DNA of 64,000 bases from Oxyruncus cristatus (GCA_013399855.1 VXAY01006792.1:62001-126000), one strand, 5' to 3'. Shown: positions 12,036-24,455, numbered from the stretch's first letter. Notes: generated by a model from the letters alone, not told the origin. Translations and numbers: made by a program.

Positions 12036-14954
12036 GGTCTAAGACAGATCTCATGAGATGATCTGAGAGGGTGGACTTTCTCCAGGTGGAATGAATGCTT
12101 TGCCAACACGACACCTTTGCCGTCCAACATATCACACAGCTGGTAGATACCTTAATGATGAGACAAATCTGGAGTGAAACATTAGGTACACCAACAGTTA
12201 GATGGAGCTAACAGACTTTTGAAAGGTCTGAGTTTGGCTCTAGGCACCAAAACTCCTGTTTTATCAAAGTCCTTTTTCAAATTCCATGATTTTTCCACCT
12301 GTCTGATGCAGCTGGTGGATAGTGCTCGGCACTAATGAGGCTGCCATCATCACAGCATTGTTGGATTGGAGGGTTGTTGGAGGGAAGTGACCAGGACCAG
12401 GTTGTGTGAGGGAAGCACAGACATAGGACTGTATGTGAGGAGAAGTCAAGAAACAAACACATGTTTCTTTGTTAAACAAATTCCCATCAAAGACACATTG
12501 GTAAGCATTCACTGGATTCATTCAGGATAAACAATATTCCCGATGCCCCAGGAAAACTCTGAAAGAATGGGATATAGTTGAACAGCGGGAATTGCAGAGG
12601 CCAGTTTGGAAAGTTTGCTGACTATAAGACCTGTACTAAAATGTGTGCAAAGTTTGCATAAATCTAATCTCCTGTTAAACACCCCTGCGTGAACAGTTAT
12701 ACGGCACTGATAGGGTTAGGAACCTCTCTCACTGTCTTCAACCCACATGGTTAAATGTTGGTTAAGTGCAAGTGCTCCAAACTAAACACAGGCTCTGAAT
12801 AGTGGCCTATGTGCTTGTGTTGTAATGCTGTCTGTAAAAGTCCACAGTTCCGTTACTACATACAGAAATATCTGTTGCAGAAGTGGGATCTCCCACAAGG
12901 AAATCCTGAAAAAAATGGAGACCCTGCATTGAAGCATAATACATAAGATGCTTCTGTAGTTTTAAAACACTATATCAAAAAACTCCTAAACGATGCTGGA
13001 AAACAAATATTGAGAGAATTTCCAACCAACAATATTGGAGCTTGTCCACACAAAACTTGGTGGTGTCTGTGGCTAAATTCATTCACTGCATTAAGGCAGG
13101 TCTGCGAGTGAGCACATGGCATCGTTTACAGTTCTCTTTGACTGACAATTTCTACCTTCTGTCAGAAGTTTTCTGTGTTTATGAATACATGCCACTGCAG
13201 CTATGTCTGATGTAACCCTCCTATATAAAATGAAATCTGTGCTCGTTCTGTGGTTTGTAGTTTGGTTTTTAGGCATAATTCTTCATCAGCTTTTGAAACA
13301 GCCAGAGGGAGTGGCTACATTTTAAAGTCATTTACTTCTCTGTCGAGGTCAGAAGTTTGCTCACTGCTGCTTGCCTCTGATGGTGTGTGATGTTGTTTGC
13401 AGGCCAGTCATACATTTTCAAGAGCTACAGCATCCCTGTGTGGAGCAGAGCCCGGGACGCGAAGGCAGTTCTCAGCTTGTGCAACAGAAAGGCGATGGTT
13501 GCCTGGGTTGGGTCTTTTTGGTATTGCAGAAAGAAGCTGCTATTGTGTTCTATGAAGTCATGCCCGGTTGGGTGAATGAATGCCAGCCCTCATTAGTGAT
13601 GTTGCTGTTACATTATGCTAATTGTACTTTTGAAGGTCTGTAATTCTGATTTTTTTCTAAACAGCCCAATAAAAAAGTTAATTAAAAAAAGATGTTCTCT
13701 GAAGAGGGCAAGAGAGATGCTCTCTCAGGAGCTAGGTAGAGTTACAAAGGAAAAGCTTTGTATGGAGCCATCTAACTGATCTTAGGCATAAAGACCTATT
13801 AATTAATTAATGCTCCTTTAGATGATATGAGAGCACACGAGCAGGAACTAGGCAGTGGACAACAGGAGGTAGGAGATATGAGCAAAGAGTAGCAGAATTT
13901 CCCTCTTGGCTTGACCCTCCTCAGCAATCCCCTAATTAGGAGCAATTAGGAGTATGTACTCCCCCAGATTGCTTAGAGAGTAGATTTCGTAGGTTTCAAG
14001 GAGGTGATGACTTGAAGCTGTTGCAAGATGTGGAAGGATGTCCAAAACAGACATGCTCTGCAATGGCAGGGAACACTGGGATACTTCCACTTTCTTCTTC
14101 TAGATGGAGACTCTCAGGGGAGTCCAACCTTACTGCAGATTTCTGTGCAAGAGCAGCCAAGTCTTTAAAGCCTATTTTTAGAAGGGTATTCAGTCACACA
14201 AATAAGTTCTCTGATCTAGGTTTCAGTCTCTCCCACTGTCTCAAAACTCCGTAAAATGAATTTTTTCCACCCCATTTATCTCATCGCATCTATTTTGGCA
14301 ACGATCTCTGGAGAGCAGGAATGGCCTTTCTATGCATATAACTGACTACTGAAGTAAGCAATAATAACTCAATGGGAAAGTTAAGCAGTTACATAGAATA
14401 CACTCTTTCCATTGTAAGACTTCTGAAACCTCTCCAAATTTTGCTTTTTTGGTTGTTGTTGTTTTTTTTTAATGTTGAGAAATGCCCTTATTCCCACACG
14501 TTCATTTTTGTTCTTGGTCCGCAGCTCTGAGCGTGGCTATGAAGTTTGAATGGCTCTTGCTGGTCAGAGCCTATGGGGCTTCTGTCTTTCTGTCATTTCA
14601 TGTGTCATGCAGACAACTGAAACCCACAGCAGTAAAAACTTCACAGTACAACAACCCTCCATGTGGCTGATGTATGCCACATGGTGTATTCTGTTTGTTA
14701 CTGGTCATACTTGGAACTTATTCAGCTTCTTTTTGCCACCCAGTCCCATTGTAAAAAGCAACTTTTTCCTGTTTGGACCTCAGTGTGTTATTTGGGAAAA
14801 AATGAGGCATTTCTCCTGTGTGAGGTAACAAATGTCATTGGAGATTGTAATTAGATTTTGCAGAGACACTGTTCTTACCTGCATCCATGATTTTCCTCCT
14901 TTTTTTTTTCAGGCTTTGGACCCTTAATTTTTGTGGCCATACAGACATACATAG
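12036..14954. other. Unique non-coding DNA, no gene seen
   Basis: Mixed composition with AT-rich patches. It contains the TTAA-rich palindrome at 13798-13811, listed separately. T-runs occur at 14461-14470 and 14900-14910; the latter forms a good-looking splice acceptor (TCCTTTTTTTTTTCAG, ending about 14912) with no matching donor recognised downstream. Confidence 0.55.
13798..13811. promoter_or_regulatory. 14-bp ATTAATTAATTAAT palindrome
   Basis: A perfect palindrome containing three overlapping ATTAAT/TTAATT homeodomain-type core sites, directly followed by TGCTCCTTTAGATGATATGA. It may be a homeodomain binding cluster or a chance AT-rich word. Confidence 0.2.
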
Positions 14955-15086
14955 ATTTCACAGAATATTTTTAGTTGGAAGGGACCCACAAGGATCACTG
15001 AGTCCAACTCCTAAAATGAATGGCCCTTATAGGGAGCAAACCCACAACCCTGATGTTATTAGCTCTAACCAACTGAGCTCATCTCA
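14955..15086 (-). mobile_element. TguSINE1-like SINE (tRNA-Ile head, CR1-like tail)
   Basis: Read on minus, the head (about 15084 down to 15021) matches a tRNA-Ile gene. It has GAGCTCAGTTGGTTAGAGC (D arm, A box), then TAATAAC covering the anticodon loop, then GGGTTGTGGGTTTGCTCCC (T arm, B box region), ending in GGGCCA. About five bases before TAATAAC are missing compared with tRNA-Ile. The rest (15020 down to 14955) is a CR1-type tail: GGACTCAGTGATCCTTGTGG, then CCCTTCCAACTAAAA and ATATTCTGTGA. This tRNA-Ile plus CR1 build is the one described for TguSINE1 of passerine birds, mobilised by CR1 machinery. It is the strongest clue to the host. Confidence 0.85.
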
Positions 15087-15089
15087 GGG

Positions 15090-16130
15090 TGACAAAGTAA
15101 GTAAAACCAATCAAAATGTTTGCCTTTCTTTAAGAACACTTTAAATGTGTCAGTCAAAATCCAGTGATGTGCATGATATTTTTTCATGACTTAAGGGTCC
15201 ATCACATACAGAAATACTTATCATGTCTTTTGTACAAACGATCCTACACAGAATTACTTGTGCTGCTAACAAAGGAAATGTATTTTAGAGTAAAATGTTG
15301 CTACTAGGTAACAGGTCTCAGGAAACAGGACTTAATATCTTCTGTTTGTTGGATTTGGTTTTTTTTTTAGTTTTGACAAAACCAGCAGTTTTAGTGAGCT
15401 GAGTCCAAATGTATTCTCAGCTGGGGAGAAAGGACTGATTGATGGCGGTAAATATTAAACTGTTCAAGGCCCCTGCTTCACAGCATATAAAACCAGTCAC
15501 ATCAGCTCATGTTTCACTTTTTATGTCTTTTCTCTGAAAAAGACAAAAAAATCTGATAAGCACAGCCTAAAGCTCCACCGAGCTGCCCGTACAACCAGCC
15601 TCCAGAGCATGCTATTGCACATTTATCACGAGAAAAAGACACTTTTAGATAACAGGGCTGCAAGGGGTCAGAATGCAAATTGGGTGTGAATTTGCTCTAA
15701 CGGTGTGAAGCACAGCTCCTACACACTGAGGCAATGGGTGCTGACATCTAATTGCATTGTTCTACTTATGGCTTCTAGGGGACAAACTAGTCACCAAAAA
15801 TCATCAGGGGCTGTTTGGCTTCAAACCTTATTGACATGGGCACGTTTCTCTCTTATTGGTGCAGACGCACAGAGAAGTGTTGGTTGAGAGCAAGACAGGT
15901 AGCTGAGGAGTTGCCGAGGGTGGTAACTGAATCAAGGTTTAAGTAACAGTACTCCACACTTCTGGCAGCTACTGCAGCTTCATATTAATCTGGGTGCTCT
16001 CAGTTTTACCAAGAGACAGTGGGGGTAGGGGCAAATCTCTGGGTCCAGTCTCAGCTGGGCAAGCTGGGCTCCGGAGGTGGTGTGCCATGGCCATTAGATT
16101 ACATGTGGGAAGTTTGGTCCTGAGGATGCA
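15090..16130. other. Unique non-coding DNA with one POU octamer
   Basis: No gene seen. A T-run lies at 15360-15369. An exact ATGCAAAT octamer (POU-factor site) lies at 15673-15680. Open frames reach only about 60 codons. Confidence 0.5.
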
Positions 16131-16253
16131 TTCACAAAATCACGGAATCACTAGGGCTGGAGAGGACCTCTAAGATCATAGTGTCCAACCATTAACCCAT
16201 CGTGTTCATCACTAAACCAAATCACATCCTTGCCACAGATGTGCTCTTTGCAA
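16131..16253 (-). mobile_element. CR1 LINE 3' fragment
   Basis: The reversed CR1 3' end is readable: TTCACAAAATCACGGAATCA, then CTAGGGCTGGAGAGGACCTC, TAAGATCATAGTGTCCAACC and ATTAACCC, with CACTAAACCAAATCACATCC continuing in the usual CR1 order. Only the terminal 120 bases or so are present, a typical 5' truncation. It is moderately diverged. Confidence 0.88.
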
Positions 16254-17640
16254 ACCCTGACAAACTAAGCTCAGAGGTCCTTATTCCTCCTTACCGCCTC
16301 TGTCAACCCAGGTGTATTTTGAACGCCAAGACAATTAAAGCTTCTCTACTTTCACAAAGATCCCTGTGGGAAGGAGATTTTTTCCCAGGCTGAAAGCAAT
16401 CACACCGTTTGCCTGGCTTGTGCCAGCAATGTTTCTGTGCTTGCGCCTGGATGCCCGAGCAGCAAGTGATGCCAAAACAGTTTTGATCACTTCACTTAAA
16501 AAGAAGCCCAAAGGACAATGCTTCTCTACTGCTAGTACAATGGTCAGAGCTTGACAGCCATTACAAAGCTCCTGGGCTCCAGCATGTCCAGAACTTGGCA
16601 TTTTGCAGTATTTCAGAGGTGTCTAGTTGCCCTCCAGTTATTAGGGTCATGGTGAATTTAAGAAACTATAAATAAAGATGAACTCGCAGAGGTCCTAGCA
16701 GCATTCCAGCCAACAGGTTTCATGCACCGTGTTTTGCACAACTGTACATGTCATGGAAGCTGCGGGAAGGACTCAGGCACTGCTGCATTAAACCGCTCTT
16801 AGATAGGAATAGTCCAGTGTTTGGCCTCAGCCATGGCTCAGTAGTCCTGGAAGGCAAGTGGAGGTGTGTGCAGCACTTCCTTTGTTGATGGGGACATTTG
16901 TAACTTGAGAGACTGAGATTAAGGTGACAAGACACAAACGCAGAGCAATGACAAAATGAAGTTCTGCAGCACGTGCTGGTTGAGCTGCTATGAATTACAG
17001 GGTAGAAAGTTGCTCTCAATAGCTGCAAATTGACAGTTTGCTAGACAAAGTGATGCTGGGATGTCACATATGTCTGATAAAAAGCACTCCACTTTGTCAT
17101 TTCCCCTTTAGAAGACTGATAAGGTCTCATGACTTATTGTAACATATTGCTGGAATTACCATAATATTATCCACACACCAGGATGCAATCATGAAAGGCA
17201 CAGTTCAAGATCTATAATACAGGAGCTGTTCTTGTTCTCAAATGATTCATGCTCGAAGTGTGAGGCTGATATAGATAGAAGAGAAAGGGCAAGGACAAAA
17301 TTTCAGTGAGATCAGGAATGGCCTCTCCTTTCCAGTAGCTCAACTGCAAAGACAGGATATGGCAGCTCCATGAATGTTCGGGCTTTCCATCTCCCAAGCA
17401 GGAGTTCCCAGGGGAGGACTGTGGGACAGTAACTGACCTCTTGGAAAAGTGTTGGCAGAGGTACTGGAAAATGCAGTCAAACCTGGAATTTGACAAAGAA
17501 GTTTAATGCCCTTTAGATTGTAGCATCCTCACTCAAAATGGGGCATCTATTTGTAAAAGGATGCAGGTAATCACTGGCAACTGCCACCGCTTTGAGCTGT
17601 AACCACTATTTCTCCTCAGCATTCAATGAAAATTAGTCTT
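16254..17640. other. Unique non-coding DNA, no gene seen
   Basis: No repeat family, splice pair or gene recognised. Open frames of up to 102 codons overlap on both strands and look like chance. Confidence 0.55.
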
Positions 17641-17728
17641 TTTTAGTGTGGTTTTATTTTTGGTGAGTTTGTTTTGGTTGGTTGGTTTGTTTGTTTGTTT
17701 TTGTTTTGGTTTTTTTGGGGGGGGGCTG

Positions 17729-17762
<34 letters not shown>

Positions 17763-17795
17763 TTTGTGTTTTTTTCNTTCTGGTTTAATTCAGGC
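17641..17795. repeat. T-rich low-complexity tract with T31, G9 and one N
   Basis: A GGTT/GTTT-type repeat (17670-17710) leads into TTTTTTG9, then CTGTC, then about 31 T (17731-17761), then GTTTGTGTTTTTTTC and a single N at 17777. On the minus strand it is an A/C-rich tract that could be the tail of a lost retrocopy. The N next to the homopolymer suggests unresolved length, so the exact run lengths are not reliable. Confidence 0.9.
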
Positions 17796-20700
17796 CAAAA
17801 TTAGTTGGTCATATTGGAGCCACAATGAAACAGTCAGTCAGGTGTTCAGGCTACCATGGTAATCCATTAAAGACTTCTTTTCCTGCTCCTCCAGAAACAC
17901 AGCTGTGATGCAGGGACCAAGAAAAACTGTGTGCTCCTGACCCAAAAGCTTCATGAATTATCCCTCTGTAAAGGGAAAAGCATACTACAAAGGCCACTAC
18001 CCAGGCTCATGTACCTTCTTCCTAAACCATGTTGCTTACAAGTGGCAATGCCCAGTTTCAGAAAACACAGGAAGGATCAGAAAACAACTGCTGTTTGTAA
18101 AGCTGGGAAGTCCAAGGCACAGTCCATGGACATGTCTGCCTGGGAGCATGGGAATAGAGCACAATGTAATTCCTGCAGATTGATGCCGAAGGGACTCACA
18201 CCTGTTTGCTCCCTGCATGAGCACAAACCTGCTTCTGTTTGTCCTGGTTAGTGAGAGAAAAACAATTTTATCTGGAACACCAGAGAACTGTAATGACATT
18301 CAGACATTTCTTCCCAGGCCTTTAGGGCAGATATTAACAGAAGTTTGAATATACTTAAAATTAGAATAAACAGGCTTGTGACATATCCCTTTCTGGAACA
18401 GGTTGCATGTCAGGGATACAGAGAAATTTCAAGTGGTTTGTTCTTCCCTCAATTTCTAGGATCCCATGATTTCAATAGTCATTTGAGTTTTGTAACATCG
18501 ACTGAACTAGGCAACTGTTTTGAAAGTTTCCAATACAAAAATCACTTATGATTACAAAAGGACTGAGAGCTAGGAGAGAATTGCATCATCGGGGCTTGGC
18601 ATGGAACCATGGCACTGAGTCCTTACCAAAAAGCCATGTTCTCCCAGCCAGCCTTAAGTGGCTTGTACTCATACCCAAATTCCAGCTGACACCTTGGGCC
18701 AGAGCCTGCCCTGGTGCTTCATCATAACTACACAGTGGAGAGCTGGACTCCCTGACACAGTGGAGCCAAAGCACCCATGCCTCAGGGTGTACACCAAGTG
18801 CCAGCCAGCAGTGTAGGAAAGAAAATTCTTCCATTCATTAACTATTCCTAAACTGTCCAGTGCAGTATTTCTTTTCCTTTCTCCAAAGCCCCAGTGAAAT
18901 GCAGGCTGTGGGAAAGGAGAGTCAGTAGGGCTGGCACAACAGGGCATCTCTTATGTGCTTCTACCATGTCACTAAAAAGACTTTCGGTGCATGGAGATGA
19001 TGTGGACGCACAGAAGAGGTTCAGATGACTCACAAACCCTTTAAAAAAAGTTTTGTTACTCACATGTGTTTCTATTTGTAAAAGACACAATGTGCCAGCA
19101 AATAAGAACCCCAAAATATAAAACATGGAGAAAATAAGTTCTTCTGCTCATGAGGGAGGTGACACAGGTCAAGCTGGAGCTTTGCAGGTAATGATTATGG
19201 AAGTGCTGCACTGATGGTATCCTCTGAGAATCTTGTTTTCTTCACCAGAGTTTTCAGAGCAGCGCATGGACCACCTGTCAAAGCATCATCTCCAGTGCAT
19301 TTTTCCTACCTGCAGACTCTGCCCAGCTCAGCCTCCACAAGGTTTTCTTCTATAACAGACAGACCTTAAGCACAGGTGCCTCTAGGTCAGTCACCTTGAA
19401 CAAAAATACCAATTGGTGTCCTTGATCTTGAATTTCATTCCCATTTTCAATGCAAGCTACACACATACTAAGAACAAGCTACACACATACTAAGAACCAC
19501 ATTTTTTTCAGGAGACAGAGTAAAATGTATTTTTTCTCCCCCTCCCCCTCACATCCATTTCCCTCCTTTTCTCTTGCTTCAGCAGTTAATGGTTTTCTTT
19601 GATAGCTTCAGTTTGTTATAAACTCAGTTGCTAAGGTGGTTTGGAGCCTGTAATCTTTTGTAGCACATAAACTCAGCTTTGTAAGGACAAAACCTCATTG
19701 CATGTCTTCAGGCAGTGTCCCCCTTGCCTGCCTGGCTGGCATCTTCCAGTGGCAGATCTGACATACGTGGCCTCAGGCAGCCAAACCCTAGTCTTAAACA
19801 TGTGATTGATAAATAAATGCTGCTCTCTCATACTTTCCTGTGTCGCTGGTGAATCTGTGCTGTGTGGTCCCACAGAGGTGTTGGCTGTCTGAGCGAAGGT
19901 TTGGTGCAGCCTCACCTCTGCCAGAGGCGGGCACGCGAGTGCTCAAGTCACGCTTGTTTTGCAAGAAGTTCTTTGAAATAAGGCTATTCCCAACATGGCT
20001 GGTGCCAGTGGGTGCCTTTACACCCACAAAAGCTTTTTCCTTGCCTAGGCAGGACCTACTTTAAAACTGAGCAGGTTTCCAGCTTTTTCTCTGGCATGGA
20101 GGTGAGCTCCAGCTTGCTAGCTGGCTCACAGCAGATGTGTGCAATGGTGGTGCCCTACTTTTTGAATGCAGCTTTTATGTGAGCAAATAAGGAATTTTAT
20201 TTGCTGTGCCTAGTCAGTGCTCCATCTATTTGTGATCTAGACTCTCACTCAGAAAGAATCCCATCAAGGCATCCAAGTCTCTCAAATGGGACATAGTCAG
20301 GGGCCACTTAACTGTTCATATAGAAAAACCCAGCTCTCACAAGTGCAAATTGAGGGGTTGCTTTCCAAGTGCTCAGCACCCACAGCTTTGACTAACATTT
20401 CAGAAGAGATCTGCACCCCTTATTAGGCCTGTTCAGGCCAGGTTTTCAACAAAGATAAGTCTCAAACCAGAGTTTGCTGGCTCTCAGCTGTGGCCAGTTG
20501 TTTTGCTGCCTAGACAAGAACTTAGCAGGTCTGAAGATCTGATCTTTAGCAACAGTGAAAAATACCATGTTTCAGGGGTTGCACATTGTAGGCATCACAG
20601 TCATCTCATGCTTGCCAGACTGTAAGTAATCATGCCAGCAGTTAGCAGGCTGTCAGTTACTAGAGTAAGCTGCAAATCCATCAGGAATTGTTTATGTTTC

Positions 20701-22560
20701 ACAAGGGAATGGATAAAGAGAAGATTCATTTCATATCCCTTTAAAAAGTGTGCGTATGGCAGAGGGTCAAGATAATTTTAGAGACAGATTTCTCAACAGG
20801 ATCCTTCTGAAGGTAGTTGTGTTGGGGTTAACAGCCCCTTGCCTTGGCACGGCTCCCGCTCGCTAGTGTGGCTGGACTCTTTCCCTGCAGAGGAGGACTC
20901 TTTCCCCAGGATGAACCTCGCAGTGGGTGCTCCCAGCTCTGCTCCAGTTACAAAAACCTACATCCCCACACCAGGGACATTGCTAAAGCCTTGTCTTCAT
21001 CCCTCTGACATTTATGTGGCTCTGCTGTGCTTCTGGAAAACACGATTCCTCTCCCATAGCCCAAAACATAAGCTGGGGATACAGGTCCCGTAAATATTAA
21101 TACAAACAGGGTATGCCAGGGCCAGATCATATCCTTATCCAGCACTGTTTTCACAGGACCTGATACGTGGGCATTAGTCTGTGTCATAAATTCAGACCCA
21201 AACTCAAGTCCAAAGCATTCTCAAGCAGAGGGAGAGGGTTCCACGGGATGTCTGGTGGTCATGATCTGCTCTGGGTCCCTCTCATTAGGTAGGTGTGGAT
21301 GTGCACAGGCAGGATCTAGACACACCCAGCAATAACACAGTGGGTGAGCATTTCAGAGACCAAGGAATCGATGATTTTTTTTCATTCCTTCCATGGTCGA
21401 GATTACAGACAAGGATTCAGACAACTCATCCATCAGTTCTTTGCTTGTGGTGAGCTTAAAAAGTGCAAGGAAGTACGATATAGCTTGACCAAAATACAAA
21501 AACTTCCAGATCTGTAGGTGATGATGTTTGCACACTTCCTTTGTCTCTCTAGGGTGAGGGAAAAAAGGTATTTTGGGGGAAAAAAAAAAACACAAAAAAA
21601 CAGGCAGCAAGATTCATATGACCTGTTGTAGAGAAATTACTGAGATTTTTGGTTAGAGCTGCCGTTATTGTCGCATGCTGTCTCACGGAGAATGTTAAAT
21701 CCATGGAGCTGGAGGGGCTGCTGGGAGACTGGACAGCAGTTTATTTTCTGTACCCTCTAGGAAAGTGAACTTGCTGCCGTTTACTTCCCCAGGACGTAAC
21801 TGAGCAAACAAAGAGGAACTGGAAACATTTTTAAACGTCTTAAAATCATGAAGAGAAGTGCTTTTCAAATCGGGCACCGCACAATACTTGAGGTAGATTA
21901 ATAATTTTTGAATGAATCAAGGGTTTTCGTGCAAGTTGACATTTTCAACAGAATACAGAGATTTTGTACTGATTCCTCCTTCCATTAAGGATCTAGTTTT
22001 CAGGAGAGTAAAGGGAGGAGGGGAAGAATCAACACACCCATAAGCAAAATGTTTTACCTCAACCCTGATACTGCAGCTGTGACCAGCAATGTTTTGCCCC
22101 AGATTGCTGTCAGGTTACCCCTGGAAGTTGTGGTTCAGGTGTTTCAGACCACCTTTCTTCACCTCGATCCAGACTGCCACTCCTGCACTCTTCAGCATCC
22201 AACCCTCCTCCTGCCCAGCTCCATCCTGCTCCCAATGACATTTCATAACCCATTTTCTGAGCCCCAGTCCCAGCTCTGATTTACACTGTGGTTGCTCCGC
22301 TCTGGGCTTGCAGGGGGCAACACAAAGCAGGTCAATAAGTGGGAGAGGGAGCTGGCAGGCAAAATCAGATCAATAACTAAGGCTGGAGCAACCCCCGCTC
22401 GCTCAAGTTGGTTGTGCTACACAAACACCAACTGCCTGCCCTCAGGGCTCCCCTCTGCAAGGGCAGGCTCATGGGAGTCCATGAGGGCGGCTGCTTTGAT
22501 CCCAATTTCTCAGCAGCTGTGCAAGCCATGGCCTTTACAGTGGCTTGCTGCTGACTCACG
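17796..22560. other. Unique non-coding DNA, no gene seen
   Basis: Mixed composition. It contains the 22-bp perfect tandem duplication at 19453-19496 and an A-run at 21580-21600. A GC-richer patch at 20821-20875 has a few CpG and some words shared with a passerine LTR, but not enough to call. No gene recognised. Confidence 0.55.
19453..19496. repeat. 22-bp perfect tandem duplication
   Basis: Two identical adjacent copies of the unit CAAGCTACACACATACTAAG+AA. No third copy is present. Identity of the copies suggests a recent replication-slippage duplication. Confidence 0.97.
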
Positions 22561-22689
22561 GTGAATCACAGCACGCTGGTTCTATAAAACCGCCTTGGAG
22601 GGCAGAAATTATGTTTGTGCTCACTTTAAGACCTTGTTATGCCCTGGGAGCAGTGTGAAAGAGGCTTTTGCACAATCTGGAGTCAGGCT

Positions 22690-22895
22690 CATTATATTTG
22701 CATCCTACCATAATATAAATCAGGATTATTTGAGCATAGCCGTTATTTAGAAGAAATTACAATAAATTAAGGTGCCAAATTTCTAATTAAGGGCCAGTAA
22801 GCTACTTAATTAATCTTATATCTAATTAGCCAACAATAAATTACCCAAGCAGGGCTATAAATCTATTCAGTGAGCTACAACAACTGCATGCATAA
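22690..22895. promoter_or_regulatory. Candidate enhancer: POU octamer plus TAATTA cluster
   Basis: An exact ATTTGCAT octamer lies at 22696-22703. Three exact TAATTA homeodomain sites lie at 22784-22789, 22807-22812 and 22823-22828. A TGCATGCAT word lies at 22885-22893, and many ATAAA/ATTTA words fill the gaps. Such dense, AT-rich, low-CpG clusters without simple repeats are typical of conserved developmental enhancers. Conservation cannot be tested here, so this is an inference from motif density only. Confidence 0.35.
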
Positions 22896-23180
22896 AGACC
22901 TGTCCCATACTGCTGGGAGCTCTTGATGCCATTCAGCCGACCTTTGTTTCCCTGGCTGCCCCAGTGCCCCACCTCCGGGGCTTCTGTCTGGTTGAAAGCT
23001 CCTTTGGGCAGAGAACATGTCTTTGAAGTGGCTTGGATAGTCCTAGCTCAAAGTTTTGGACCTTCATGAAAGTAATTAATTTTACTGAAATTCAGCTCGG
23101 GATGAATTGTGTTTAACCCCATTGTCGGTCTCAGGGAGCAGCTTTTAAGTGCCTTTTTATACGTGGTAGTTACTAATATT
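22896..23180. other. Non-coding spacer
   Basis: Nothing recognised. GC rises around 22960-22985, just before the CR1 tail. Confidence 0.5.
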
Positions 23181-23342
23181 GTTGCCCAGAGAGGTTGCCC
23201 CCGTCCATGGAGGTGTTCAAGGCCAGGTTGGATAGGACTCTGAGTAAACTGGTCTAGTGGGAGGTGTCCCTGCCCGTGGCAAGGGCATTGGAATGAGATG
23301 ATCTTGAAGGTCCCTTCCAACCCAAACCATTCTATGATTCTA
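23181..23342 (+). mobile_element. CR1 LINE 3' fragment
   Basis: About 160 bases of well-preserved CR1 3' end: GTTGCCCAGAGAGGTTGCCC, CCATGGAGGTGTTCAAGGCC, AGGTTGGATAGGACTCTGAG, GGTCTAGTGGGAGGTGTCCC and the tail CCCTTCCAACCCAAACCATT followed by CTATGATTCTAAT. The phrase order is exactly that of avian CR1. It is one of the least diverged copies in the window. Confidence 0.95.
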
Positions 23343-24385
23343 ATGCTGTGTACTACAGAGATGTGCAAGTGGCAAGAATGACTATCTACTGGTATATAGG
23401 CAGGTTGCACTCAGATAACCATTACAGAGCTGGTTTTTAACATGTTGATGTCTTTTTGATTTTAATTACAGGCTCCACAGAATGCTACATAATGTGAATT
23501 GCAAGTTCTGAAAAGTTTGTGGGTTTTTTTTTAAGGCAAGCTAATGCAGGGCTACTCTCAGCAGGCAGGCAAGACCAGGCAACACAGCTAAACGTCACAG
23601 AGGTACAGTTTTCTTCAAGTAGCTCCTAAAGCTTATTTTCACGGGATCTGCCAATACAAACAGGGATTTGTGACTGCAGTTGAGTTAAGGAGCATGAAAA
23701 GTACATGATGTCTCTATGAAAATTACAGCGTCTTAGCTGTGGTTGGCTTAAGGGTCGGCTTTATTCAAAATGCTGTACCACAGCCAAGCTGTGTCCTGAG
23801 GCTCTGTGTTAAAACACACAGAGCAAACAATGAGAGGAGATAAAGCCTGTCCCAAGAACTGCATGCATGACCACAAATGTGTTTTATAGCAGCTCAGGGA
23901 TGGGACTTTCATTAACCTACTAAATGCTGCAGGGTACATGTGGCCCCATAAGGAGATCACATGCCCACTTGGGTGAAGTCTTGGCTCTGGGAAAACCAAC
24001 AGGAGGCTTGCCATTGGCTTCCACAAAGCCCATCTTGTCCATTACTGCATCCTTCTTCTGATGGTTGTGGGACAATGTCGCAGCTAGTGTAAAAGCTTCC
24101 CTACATTTACCGGGCTTCAGTGATTGATACCAGTTGAGGACGTGGTCTGCTGAACACCATCTTCCCTGTCAAAAACATGTATGTGCACTAGCAAAACTCA
24201 GTGGTAGAGAAATTAAAGCCTCCTCAAACAAGACTTGCAGAAACCAGTAAATGATGTGGTTTGTCAGGCAGCTAGACAAAGGGAGTTGGCCCACGCTCTG
24301 AGCATCCAAGAGAAGATTTAGAAACTACATAACCAGGCCCATCTCTTGGGTGCTGTTAATGGATGCATCTCCGCTAACTTCAGTT
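23343..24385. other. Unique non-coding DNA, no gene seen
   Basis: No gene, splice pair or repeat recognised beyond short A/T runs. Confidence 0.5.
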
Positions 24386-24455
24386 GTCACAGAATCATAA
24401 AATCATTTAGGTTGGAAAAGACCTTTAAGATCATCGAGTCCAATCCCTAAGTCCC
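24386..24455 (-). mobile_element. CR1 LINE 3' terminal fragment
   Basis: Short reversed CR1 tail: TCACAGAATCATAAAATCAT, TTAGGTTGGAAAAGACCTTT and AAGATCATCGAGTCCAA. Beyond about 24455 the similarity fades. Only some 70 bases remain. Confidence 0.9.

Noticed and set aside
14887..14935. Strong splice acceptor (T10 tract then CAG)
   Set aside because: No matching donor was found before the SINE, so no exon can be drawn.
20819..20900. Possible start of a passerine ERVL-type LTR (TGTTGGGGTT... CCGCTCGCT)
   Set aside because: A few words match from memory, but the order breaks after about 50 bases and no LTR end or target duplication was found.
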